From Acidobacteriota bacterium (GTDB lineage Bacteria; Acidobacteriota; Terriglobia; Acidiferrales; UBA7541), in contig QHZD01000034.1 of the NCBI GenBank assembly GCA_003225315.1, positions 1 to 64,000 on the forward strand: a stretch of 64,000 bases of DNA, read 5' to 3'. A program made the translations under genes and the position numbers. Positions 8,553 to 16,902 of the stretch are shown one piece after another. Numbering within the stretch: the first letter of the stretch is position 1; every line of letters begins with the position of its first letter. The notes beneath the pieces are model-generated. The model made no database searches, was not told the DNA's origin, and was given only the letters and a program-made list of their open reading frames with translations.

Positions 8553-9827
8553 ATGTCATCGGGACCAAAAATGGTGGACTCAGCTCCGAGCCTAGTGCGT
8601 TTGCTCGAACCGGAAGTCCTTGCCAATCCGTACCCGCTCTTCGAGGAGCTGCGGACGAAAGCTCCTGTTTACTGGGATCCTTTTCTTCATGCCTGGGTGG
8701 TAACGCGCTACCAGGACGTAGTCAGAGTCTTGCATGACTTTTCCGCGGATAGAACGCCGACTCCCGAATATCTTGAGAAAATTGGCCTGGGCGATATAGC
8801 TCCGATCGCACAGGTGATGGTAAAGCAGATGCTCTTCCTGGATCCGCCTACCCACACGCGGATCCGAAGTTTGGCTTCTTACGCGTTTACCCCCCAACGT
8901 GTGGAGATCCTGCGGGGTCACATCCGCGATGTAGTGAAGAGGCTCATCGACGACGTCGCGCCCCGTGGGAAAATGGATGTAATCGCTGATCTTGCTGAGC
9001 CGCTCCCGTACGTCATCACGGCGGAAATGCTGGGAGTTCCGGTCGAGGATGCTCCTCAATTAAAGATATGGTCGCAGGATTTCGCCGAGATGCTCGGGAA
9101 CTTTCAGCACAACCCCGATCACTTTCCGCGGGTGCGCCGTTCTGTCGAGGAAATGACGAAGTATTTCGAATCGGCGATCCGAGAAATCAAGAAGCATCCG
9201 CGAGAAGGACTCATTCAGTCCTTCCTGACAGCGGAAATCGACGGAGATCGTTTTACCGAAGAAGAGACCATCGCAAACACTATCGTCACGATGGTTGGTG
9301 GCCAGGAGACGACCACGAATCTGATTGGAAACGGCGTACTTACGCTGTTGCGACATCCACAGGAACTCGAGCGATTGAAGGCCGATCTCGCCTTGATACC
9401 TTCCGCTGTAGAGGAAATGCTCCGTTATGAGCCGCCGAGCCAGCACACCGCGCGTCTCGCACCGTACGATTTGGAACTTGGAGGGAAGGAGATTCGCAAA
9501 CGGCAAGCCACAATCGCCGTGATGGCAGCGGGAAACCGCGACCCAGAACGCTTCCCGGAGCCCAATCGCTTCGACATCACGCGCAAGGACAACCGGCACC
9601 TCTCTTTCGGCTGGGCAGCGCATTTTTGCTTCGGTGCAGCGCTAGCGCGCATCGAAGGGCAGGTCAGCTTTGAAGAAATGGTGCGCAGACTCCCTGACTG
9701 GTCGCTCGACGAAGGTCCTCTCGTTTGGCGGACAAACCTCGGGCTTCGCGGTTTGCGGTCTTTGCACATTCAGTTCGGCACGACTGAGCGGTACAAGAGT
9801 TACATTTCAGGTTCAAAGAGCGCATAG
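8553..9827 (+). CDS. Cytochrome P450, probable tailoring of PCP-bound leucine
   Basis: Soluble bacterial class I-like P450 of 424 residues with no membrane anchor. Visible signatures are PPTHTRIRSLASYAFTP, the I-helix GGQETTT, the K-helix EEMLRYEPP (ExxR) and the heme loop FGWAAHFCFGAALAR with heme-ligand Cys359. The heme loop has Ala where the usual FGxG has Gly. Its position directly after a free-standing A-PCP protein matches NovH/NovI- and NikP1/NikQ-type pairs, in which the P450 beta-hydroxylates the carrier-bound amino acid. I infer 3-hydroxyleucine formation, but position and substrate are unproven. No ferredoxin or reductase gene is nearby. ATG 8553 was chosen over a TTG at 8535; the ribosome site is weak. 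Confidence 0.92.
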   Translation: MSSGPKMVDSAPSLVRLLEPEVLANPYPLFEELRTKAPVYWDPFLHAWVVTRYQDVVRVLHDFSADRTPTPEYLEKIGLGDIAPIAQVMVKQMLFLDPPTHTRIRSLASYAFTPQRVEILRGHIRDVVKRLIDDVAPRGKMDVIADLAEPLPYVITAEMLGVPVEDAPQLKIWSQDFAEMLGNFQHNPDHFPRVRRSVEEMTKYFESAIREIKKHPREGLIQSFLTAEIDGDRFTEEETIANTIVTMVGGQETTTNLIGNGVLTLLRHPQELERLKADLALIPSAVEEMLRYEPPSQHTARLAPYDLELGGKEIRKRQATIAVMAAGNRDPERFPEPNRFDITRKDNRHLSFGWAAHFCFGAALARIEGQVSFEEMVRRLPDWSLDEGPLVWRTNLGLRGLRSLHIQFGTTERYKSYISGSKSA

Positions 9828-9853
9828 ACGAAACACTCAAGGGGTACCGAGCC

Positions 9854-11302
9854 GTGGAACCAATTGCGTCGATAGGGCACCTTTCTGAGGCAAAGCGGCG
9901 CCTTCTTGATGCTCTTCTGAGTCACGAGAAGCCTGTTAGACGAGGAAGTTCACGAGCGATAACTCGTCGCAATACTTCCGCGTCCGTCCCGTTGTCGCTT
10001 GCCCAAGAAGAAATTTGGCATCGGGCCCAGGATGCCATCGACAAGCCTCCTTTTTACAACGAATCAATAACGATCCATCGGCAAGGGGCGCTCGACGTAG
10101 CTGCTTTGCAGCAAAGTCTCACCGAGATTGTGCGGCGACACGAAGCTTGGAGAACGACCTTTTACACTTTGGATGGTCAGCCGTTTCAGATAGTGCATCC
10201 AGCGCCGGAGCGCTTTCCAATTAGCACCTATGACCTTAGCACGCTACCCGAATCAAGAAGGGAAGAGGAAGCCCTCCGACTGGCGTCGGAACAGGCGAGA
10301 GAACAATTCAACCTCGAAACGGGCCCGCTGCTCCGTGTCAGGCTGATCCACCTAGGCGACACGCGTCATCAAGTGCATGTAACCATGCATCAAATCATTG
10401 TTGATGGGGTCTCAGTGTTCCGAATATTTCCCCTTGAACTAATCAAGTTATATGAGGCTTTTGCGGAAGGTCGCCCTTCGCCTCTCCCGGAACCAGGTAT
10501 TCAATATGGAGACTTTGCGAGGTGGCAGAAGGAGTTTCTCGGAGAGGAGATTCTTGAGCGGCAACTGAACTATTGGCAAGAACAACTGTCGGGAGAGCTT
10601 CCATCTTTGGAGTGGCCGTGCGACCGTCCACGCCTTTCCATAGTAACTTACCGGGGATCAATCGCTTCGGGCGAGTGGCCGAGCGTTGTAGCGGAACAGC
10701 TGCACGAAATTTGCCGAGAAGAATCAGTCTCCCTGTTCATGGTTCTTCTTGCCGGTTTTGTTCTCTGGTGGCACCAGTACACGAAGGAGAGCGACATTAT
10801 TGTGGGGACCTTGGCTCCCGCGGGACGTGAACAGCAAGAAGTTCAAGGACTACTCGGTTGTTTTCTAAACCCAGTTCCCCTTCGGTTCAGAATCACTCAA
10901 AGCATGACCTTTCACGATCTGCTTCGCCAAACCCGCGAGGTTGTTTCGGGAGCGGTAGCGAATGACGACGTGCCATTTTTTCGTATCTTGGAGCGGGTCG
11001 GGGGGAAGCCCGGTCTCAGCGAGAATCCCTTATTCGATGCTGTAATTTCGTTGGCACCCAGACTGCCTGATTTGGGATCTGGCTGGGATCAAACATTTAT
11101 GGATGTCGAAAGCGGCGGGTCTACATGGAACCTGTATCTTGAACTCAACGAGCGGTCCCAGGGCATAGTATTCCGCACACAATACAATCCTGACCTGTTT
11201 AACGCCGAAACAGTGTGCCGTATGACTGACGATTTGAAGTTGCTGCTTGAGGCGGCGGCTGCGGAACCGCGGAAGACTATTTCCGAACTTTGCAGGGAAT
11301 GA
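9854..11302 (+). CDS. Free-standing condensation-like domain with degenerate active site
   Basis: A 482-residue single C-domain protein. Conserved pieces include C1 SLAQEEIW, C2 RHEAWRTTF, C4 YGDFARWQ, C5 LLGCFLNPVPLRF and NDDVPFFRILERVGG. The catalytic motif HHxxxDG reads H179-Q180-I-I-V-D-G, so the second (catalytic) His is Gln while the Asp-Gly is kept. It may not catalyse ordinary peptide bond formation. Alternatives are a P450- or carrier-recruiting role like the glycopeptide X domain, or substrate-assisted condensation. It begins with GTG after AAGGGGT, 26 bp past the P450, and its stop overlaps the next start by four bases (ATGA). It is clearly paralogous to the C domain of the next gene. 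Confidence 0.88.
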   Translation: MEPIASIGHLSEAKRRLLDALLSHEKPVRRGSSRAITRRNTSASVPLSLAQEEIWHRAQDAIDKPPFYNESITIHRQGALDVAALQQSLTEIVRRHEAWRTTFYTLDGQPFQIVHPAPERFPISTYDLSTLPESRREEEALRLASEQAREQFNLETGPLLRVRLIHLGDTRHQVHVTMHQIIVDGVSVFRIFPLELIKLYEAFAEGRPSPLPEPGIQYGDFARWQKEFLGEEILERQLNYWQEQLSGELPSLEWPCDRPRLSIVTYRGSIASGEWPSVVAEQLHEICREESVSLFMVLLAGFVLWWHQYTKESDIIVGTLAPAGREQQEVQGLLGCFLNPVPLRFRITQSMTFHDLLRQTREVVSGAVANDDVPFFRILERVGGKPGLSENPLFDAVISLAPRLPDLGSGWDQTFMDVESGGSTWNLYLELNERSQGIVFRTQYNPDLFNAETVCRMTDDLKLLLEAAAAEPRKTISELCRE

Positions 11303-14300
11303 CCTTGGAAAAACAGCAGCCAAATCCCGAAAACATTGGCTTGTCTCAGTCCAAGCACGTGCTGCTTGAAAAATATCTCAATAAGCAGGCAGCACGTAAG
11401 CCCGAGGCAAAGTCGGCAATTCCCGCGCCACCGTCCGGTGAACCTATTCCACTGTCTTTTGCTCAACAACAAGTGTGGCTGCACTCGCAGATGGCCGGCG
11501 ACACTCCCATTTACAATGAGGCGGTCACCATCTACCGGCTAGGCCCACTTGATTTGAAAGTGTTTGAACGTTGCATGGTGGAAGTCCTTCGCCGTCACGA
11601 AATCTGGCGAACCACTTTTGACACGGTCGGCGGTTTTCCCATCCAGATTGTTCAATCAGCCCCCCATAGATTCCCGCTGGAGATGACCGACGTCCGACAC
11701 TTGGAGGAATCTGAGAGAGATAGGGAAGCAAGGCGACTGGCGACGCAGAGTGCGCAAAGGCCCTTTAACTTGAAGAAGGGGCCACTTCTGCGTGCCATCG
11801 TTGTTCGGCTAGGTGAGGAAGAGTATCGCGTCTACATGACGTTTCACCTGTTGGTGTTTGACGCGGTCAGCGCGTACCGTGTTTTTCTGCCGGAATTATC
11901 GGCGTTGTACGAGTCTTTCTCCGCCGGCAAACCGTCGCCCCTCCTGGAGCCGACCCTGCAATACGGAGACTTCGCATATTGGGAGCAGAAAACATTCGCG
12001 GACGAAAGTCTGTCAAGTCAACTTTTGTTCTGGCGCGATAAGCTATCCGGCGAGCTGCCCGTTCTCTCATGGCCTAACCACCGTCCAAGGCCACCCTATG
12101 AGACCCATCGTGGAAACGTTGAGCGATTTAGATTCGATCCAGCAATCGTCCCGGCCTTAAAAGCCTTCTGCCAGCAGGAGGGCGTATCGTCATACATGGT
12201 CTTGCTGACGTCTTATGTAGCGTTGCTAAACCGTTATACCGCCCAAGAGGATATCGTGATTGGCGCGCTTTCAGCGGGCAGGAGGTGGCCTGAGGTCGAA
12301 CGGCTGCTCGGGGATTTCGTCAATCCGCTCCCTCTCCGAGTGGATCTCTCCAGGAATCCGACTTTTCGGGAGCTCACGAAGCGGGTTATGCATGTCGTGC
12401 TGGATGCTCTCACGAACGAACAAGTTCCCTTCGAAATGATTGTTAAAAGTTTGCGACTGCGGCCCGATCCAAGCCGCAGCTCGATTTTCCAGATTATCTT
12501 GTCTAAACAACCGCAATTGATACCTGTCTGTCCGGGGTGGAATCTCGCGACAGAGGAAGTTTCGAATGGTGCTTCAAAGCTAGACCTGATGATCGTCATT
12601 GATGAGCGTCCCGATTCTTTATCGGGGCCTATCACCTACAACACCGACTTGTTCGACGTTTCGACGATAACCAGAATGGTCGAGCACTGGCAGAAGCTTC
12701 TCGAGGCAGGACTAGCACACCCCGATTGCTGCATTTCAGAGCTCCCACTGCTTACAGACACCGAGCGCAAGCAACTTCTAGTGGATTGGAACAATACGCT
12801 CGCGGACTATCCGAAGGACAAGTATCTGCATGATTTAGTGCAGGCTCAAGCCGAGAGGACGCCAGACGCTGCGGCGGCAGAGTTCGAGGAGGCGCGTCTT
12901 TCGTATCGCGAACTCAATGCACGTGCCAATCAGCTCGCCCATTATCTAGGGAAGCTAGGAGTTGGGCCAAATGTTTTGGTCGGCGTCTGCATGGAGCGCT
13001 CGCTGGAAATGTTGGTAGCCCTGCTGGGGATCATGAAGGCAGGAGGAGCTTATGTGCCCTTGGATCCTTCTTTCCCCCAAGACCGCCTCGCCTACATGGT
13101 GGAAGACAGCCAAATGTTTCTGCTCGTCACTCATCGCGAAGTTGACAAGAATCTGTCGGTCCGGCCGGAATTGGTCGTTCGCCTGGACTCTGATTGGCCG
13201 GAGATCTCAAAACGAAGAACTGATAGTCCGACATTGCTGAGTGCAAGCTCACAGAACCTCGCCTATGTGCTCTACACCTCTGGTTCGACCGGCAAGCCCA
13301 AGGGTGTCGAGATTCCGCACAGCGCACTCATGAATTTTGTACTTTCGATGCAGCACGAGCCGGGCTTCACGGCCGGGGATGTGATGTTGGCTGTCTCCTC
13401 CGTGTCCTTCGACATTGCAGGGCTCGAGTTCTATGTTCCGCTCGCCAGCGGCGGAAAAGTGGTGATCGCCAGCCGCGAAGAGGCCCGCGATCCCGTCCGG
13501 CTGATAACACGAATGCGCGACTCCCGGTGCAACGTGATGCAGGCTACACCTGCTACCTGGCAGGCTTTGATTGATGGCGGCTGGCAGGGTTCGCCAGATC
13601 TGAGAGTTCTCTGCGGCGGGGAGTCCCTTTCCCGCTCTTTGGCACAAGCGCTCCTTGCACGCTGCGCGGAATTGTGGAACATGTACGGCCCGACGGAAAC
13701 CACGATCTGGTCAGCGATTCACCGGGTCACTTCCGCCAACGGGCCAATTCCGTGCGGCCGGCCGATTGCCAACACTCAGCTCTTTGTTCTCGACCGCCAT
13801 CGCAATCTAGTTCCTGCGGGCGTTATCGGCGAGCTATACATCGGTGGTTCGGGTTTGGCGCGCGGGTACTTGCATCGCCCCGAGCTGACACTGGAACGCT
13901 TTGTCAAAAGCCCTTTTGGACCAAACGCGCGCTTGTATCGCACGGGCGATCTCTCGCGGTGGCTCTCCGACGGCACTCTGGAATGCCTTGGCCGCAACGA
14001 TAATCAAGTAAAGATCCGCGGATTCCGAATCGAGCTGGGGGAGATCGAAGCTGTGCTCGGCCGCCACGAAACGGTGAGTCAGTGTGTCGTCGTCGCGCGC
14101 GAACAAACGCCTAATGAGAAAGTCCTGGTGGCATACATCGAACCGAGGCCGGGATTGGTGCCGGACATCAATGATCTGCGGACTCATCTGAGAAGGGAAC
14201 TACCCGACTACATGCTCCCGTCAGCCATCGTCTTGATGGACAAGTTGCCGCTGACGCCCAACGGTAAGATTGATCGCAAGGCGCTGCCACCTCCGGCAGA

Positions 14301-15396
14301 GCAGTACGTCGAGATTCCAGGAGAGTTTGTCCCGCCTCAAGATCCGCTTGAACATGCGCTTGCCAGAATATGGGCAAAGATCTTAAGAGTGAAACGAGTG
14401 GGGCTGAAAGACAATTTTTTTGACCTGGGCGGACATTCTCTTGCCGCAGTCCGCATGTTATCCGACGTCGAAAAGCTGAGTGGCAGAACGCTGCCACTTG
14501 CGACCCTCTTTCAGGCTACAACGGTGGAAGCACTTGCCGAACTGATACGCAGAGAGGGCTGGACCCCGTCGTGGTCATCGCTTGTGCCCATGCAACCACG
14601 CGGATCAGCAACTCCATTATTTTTGATCCACGGTGCCGAGGGCAACGTTTTGCTGTACCGGAATCTGGCTGCCTATCTCGGACCGGATCAACCGGTTTAT
14701 GGCTTGCAATCACAAGGTTTGAATGGCAGCGGCCGCCTCAACACAACGATTGAAGACATGGCGTCCGAGTACCTAAAGGAAGTAATGACTGTTCAACCGC
14801 ACGGTCCGTACTTCCTGGGGGGCTACTGCCTTGGAGGAGTTATTGCCTTTGAGATGGCACAGCAACTGAGTGCGCTTGGCGAGAAGGTTGAACTCGTAGC
14901 CATGCTTGATACGTACAATCAATGTGCGGTTCCAAACTCGATATCATTTCCGAAGCTGGTCGTGCACTTCTTGCAGAATTTGTGGTTTCACGGCGCCAAC
15001 ATGTCTTCGCTTCGATGGAAAGACCGTAGAAAGTTTCTCAGGGAGAAAGTCGATGTTGGACTGTCCAGACTCCGGATCAGGCTGCATGCCGGACGTTATG
15101 CGTTGCTGCGTGCTTGCGGCCGGAAGGCACAGAACAGCTATCCGCATTTGGCCATAAAGAAGGTGAACGATCAAGCTGCGCTTCGCTACGTGCCTCAACC
15201 TTATGACGGTCGTGTGGCTGTCATCCGTCCAAAAGGACACTTCTTGGGCTTGACCGACGCAAGCTTAGGATGGCGCGAAGTCGTGCCCCATGGTCTGGAG
15301 GTTCATCAGCTCCCCGTTTATCCCAAGGGCATCCTAGTCGAGCCATTTTGTCGTTTGCTAGCCAAGACCATGAAATCGTGCTTGCAGGACGCATGA
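11299..15396 (+). CDS. NRPS module C-A-PCP-TE, terminal module
   Basis: A 1365-residue complete termination module. C domain (about 50-480): SFAQQQVW, RHEIWRTTF, but the active site reads H183-L-L-V-F-D-A instead of HHxxxDG. A domain (about 500-1010): YTSGSTGKPKG, SFDIAGLE, MYGPTETTIW, YRTGDLSRWLSDG and KIRGFRIE. The code read against GrsA is D-I-L-Q-C-G-M-I-W-K, closest to the glycine code I remember (DILQLGLIWK). PCP: LGGHSLAA with Ser1047. TE (about 1100-1365): GYCLGG puts Cys1177 where Ser is usual, and the position of the catalytic His seems to be Pro (VYPKGILVEP, about 1342). Start is ATG 11299 within the ATGA overlap; a TTG nine bases upstream is less likely. Confidence 0.93.
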   Translation: MTLEKQQPNPENIGLSQSKHVLLEKYLNKQAARKPEAKSAIPAPPSGEPIPLSFAQQQVWLHSQMAGDTPIYNEAVTIYRLGPLDLKVFERCMVEVLRRHEIWRTTFDTVGGFPIQIVQSAPHRFPLEMTDVRHLEESERDREARRLATQSAQRPFNLKKGPLLRAIVVRLGEEEYRVYMTFHLLVFDAVSAYRVFLPELSALYESFSAGKPSPLLEPTLQYGDFAYWEQKTFADESLSSQLLFWRDKLSGELPVLSWPNHRPRPPYETHRGNVERFRFDPAIVPALKAFCQQEGVSSYMVLLTSYVALLNRYTAQEDIVIGALSAGRRWPEVERLLGDFVNPLPLRVDLSRNPTFRELTKRVMHVVLDALTNEQVPFEMIVKSLRLRPDPSRSSIFQIILSKQPQLIPVCPGWNLATEEVSNGASKLDLMIVIDERPDSLSGPITYNTDLFDVSTITRMVEHWQKLLEAGLAHPDCCISELPLLTDTERKQLLVDWNNTLADYPKDKYLHDLVQAQAERTPDAAAAEFEEARLSYRELNARANQLAHYLGKLGVGPNVLVGVCMERSLEMLVALLGIMKAGGAYVPLDPSFPQDRLAYMVEDSQMFLLVTHREVDKNLSVRPELVVRLDSDWPEISKRRTDSPTLLSASSQNLAYVLYTSGSTGKPKGVEIPHSALMNFVLSMQHEPGFTAGDVMLAVSSVSFDIAGLEFYVPLASGGKVVIASREEARDPVRLITRMRDSRCNVMQATPATWQALIDGGWQGSPDLRVLCGGESLSRSLAQALLARCAELWNMYGPTETTIWSAIHRVTSANGPIPCGRPIANTQLFVLDRHRNLVPAGVIGELYIGGSGLARGYLHRPELTLERFVKSPFGPNARLYRTGDLSRWLSDGTLECLGRNDNQVKIRGFRIELGEIEAVLGRHETVSQCVVVAREQTPNEKVLVAYIEPRPGLVPDINDLRTHLRRELPDYMLPSAIVLMDKLPLTPNGKIDRKALPPPAEQYVEIPGEFVPPQDPLEHALARIWAKILRVKRVGLKDNFFDLGGHSLAAVRMLSDVEKLSGRTLPLATLFQATTVEALAELIRREGWTPSWSSLVPMQPRGSATPLFLIHGAEGNVLLYRNLAAYLGPDQPVYGLQSQGLNGSGRLNTTIEDMASEYLKEVMTVQPHGPYFLGGYCLGGVIAFEMAQQLSALGEKVELVAMLDTYNQCAVPNSISFPKLVVHFLQNLWFHGANMSSLRWKDRRKFLREKVDVGLSRLRIRLHAGRYALLRACGRKAQNSYPHLAIKKVNDQAALRYVPQPYDGRVAVIRPKGHFLGLTDASLGWREVVPHGLEVHQLPVYPKGILVEPFCRLLAKTMKSCLQDA

Positions 15397-15442
15397 AAGG
15401 CTCAAGCAAGTCCGGCCAGAGGTTCTTCGGCGGTGCTGTATT

Positions 15443-16204
15443 TTGCCGATAAAAGCAGACGAGATTCACGTGTGGAGTGGCCGCATCGCTGCGGGAGAGG
15501 ATTGCTTCCTCGCACTCTTCAAATCCTTGTCGCAAGATGAAACTGAGAGAGCCGCGCGACTCCATTTTGACAAGGACAGACGATCTTTCATCATTTGCCG
15601 CGGCTTGCTGCGCTCAATTTTGGCGGGCTACCTGGGACTTAAGCCAGCCGAGATACGGTTTGAGTATGGTCCACAAGGCAAGCCTTCGTTGCAGAATCGT
15701 GCCATGTGCTTCAGCGTTAGCCACTCGGAGGATCGGGTGCTTTACGCCTTCTGCAAGAATTGCGAACTCGGCGTCGACCTAGAATATGTACGCGACCTAC
15801 CCGATGCTGAGATCCTCGCCCAGCGGTTTTTTGCTCCTTCCGAGTACATCGAGTTTCGCGGCACAACGTCGGCCTTTCGCACAAGGGCTTTTTTTTGCTG
15901 CTGGACCCGCAAGGAGGCTTACATTAAAGCCACAGGGCGCGGCTTGTCACTGCCTCTGGACTCGTTTCAGGTGCCTATATTGCCTGAACAACCCGCGCAG
16001 CTCAGAATTACGACAAGGCCGAGCGAACACCTCTCCGGTTGGAGTCTGAGACACCTGGACCCTTCACCCGGATATGTGGGAGCCTTGGCCGCCCCATTGG
16101 TGTCCTTTCCCTTGGCCCACCGGACTTTCGAAATGGCTGAAGAGTGCATGGAACGTATTCGTCGGCCCGAATCCTCCGTTCTTGCGGGACTCACTAGGAG
16201 CTGA
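15443..16204 (+). CDS. Sfp-type 4'-phosphopantetheinyl transferase
   Basis: Converts apo carrier proteins to the holo form by moving phosphopantetheine from CoA to the PCP serine; the two PCP domains of this operon are the obvious targets. About 253 residues, the usual length of the Sfp/Gsp group. The three signatures are present: GPQGKPSL, FSVSHSEDRV...GVDLEYVR (Mg-binding D-x-E) and CCWTRKEAYIKATGRGL (WxxKEAxxK). The only start codon in frame after the upstream stop that fits the family N-terminus (IHVWSGRI) is TTG at 15443, with a weak ribosome site. It is the last gene of the NRPS operon. Confidence 0.92.
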   Translation: MPIKADEIHVWSGRIAAGEDCFLALFKSLSQDETERAARLHFDKDRRSFIICRGLLRSILAGYLGLKPAEIRFEYGPQGKPSLQNRAMCFSVSHSEDRVLYAFCKNCELGVDLEYVRDLPDAEILAQRFFAPSEYIEFRGTTSAFRTRAFFCCWTRKEAYIKATGRGLSLPLDSFQVPILPEQPAQLRITTRPSEHLSGWSLRHLDPSPGYVGALAAPLVSFPLAHRTFEMAEECMERIRRPESSVLAGLTRS

Positions 16205-16233
16205 CAGCCGAATCTTGTGGCTCGTAACCCCAC

Positions 16234-16267
16234 AAAAAGAAAAAGGCCGGACGTCTGTGTCCGGCCT
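16234..16267 (-). terminator. Intrinsic terminator of tRNA-fMet
   Basis: On the minus strand a perfect 9-bp stem (AGGCCGGAC / GTCCGGCCT, 6-base loop) is followed by TTTTTCTTTTTG. It lies 14 bases past the tRNA 3' end. The same hairpin faces the end of the NRPS operon on the plus strand, where it has no T-run. Confidence 0.8.
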
Positions 16268-16280
16268 ATGGATCTCAAAA

Positions 16281-16357
<77 letters not shown>

Positions 16358-16362
16358 CAACC

Positions 16363-16391
16363 ACTATATCGGACGTGCACGCTTCCGTCAA
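16363..16391 (-). promoter_or_regulatory. Promoter of tRNA-fMet
   Basis: Minus-strand TTGACG and TATAGT with a spacer of exactly 17 bases. The -10 box ends five bases before the mature tRNA 5' end, so transcription would start at or within one or two bases of position 1 of the tRNA. Confidence 0.7.
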
Positions 16392-16437
16392 ACCATTGCA
16401 ATGGATGAAGTATTCTTGTGAATCAGTCTAACGAGAG

Positions 16438-16878
16438 CTACCACTCGTTGTAGGGCGTGTTATCGAACGGCGAAACCCGGCTCGAATTGGAATGAACGTC
16501 GACCATGCCGGTACTCGATTGGTCCGGGCTGAATACCACGCTATCGTACTGTGGCACCCAATCCTTTGCCCGCGTCATCGGATCTGTTGGAACTGAGCGC
16601 AGGTAGCCAGACTGCACGAGGTCGTCGATGGATTGTGGTGCCGCCTGCTTGTCGAGGGTGTAGTTATCGATCGAGTATCGAATGGTCTGAAGGTTATTTT
16701 TCAGTACGGCCTCGTTGGCCTTCTGCACCGACCTGTCGTACCGTCCCACGGCCATCCCAATCAAAATGAGAATGATCGTAATGACGATCATCAACTCGAT
16801 GAGCGTAAACCCCGCTGCTGCCAGTCTGCGCCCACGTTTCAGTGACGCTGACTTGCGAGTCCGAATTTGCGACAACAT
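16438..16878 (-). CDS. Type II secretion pseudopilin (GspG-like)
   Basis: Protein of 146 residues with a type IV prepilin leader: a basic segment, the prepilin peptidase site G/FTLIE with Glu at +5, and a hydrophobic helix (LMIVITIILILIGMAV). The C-terminal part has VPTDPMTRAKDW and ends PYNEW. Such proteins assemble into the pseudopilus of type II secretion. ATG 16878 is used rather than the TTG six bases earlier. It lies downstream of another pseudopilin and the secretin gene on the same strand, so it is the last gene of that operon. Confidence 0.88.
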   Translation of the reverse strand: MLSQIRTRKSASLKRGRRLAAAGFTLIELMIVITIILILIGMAVGRYDRSVQKANEAVLKNNLQTIRYSIDNYTLDKQAAPQSIDDLVQSGYLRSVPTDPMTRAKDWVPQYDSVVFSPDQSSTGMVDVHSNSSRVSPFDNTPYNEW

Positions 16879-16902
16879 TCTCAATTCAAGTCCCCGCCTG
16901 AA

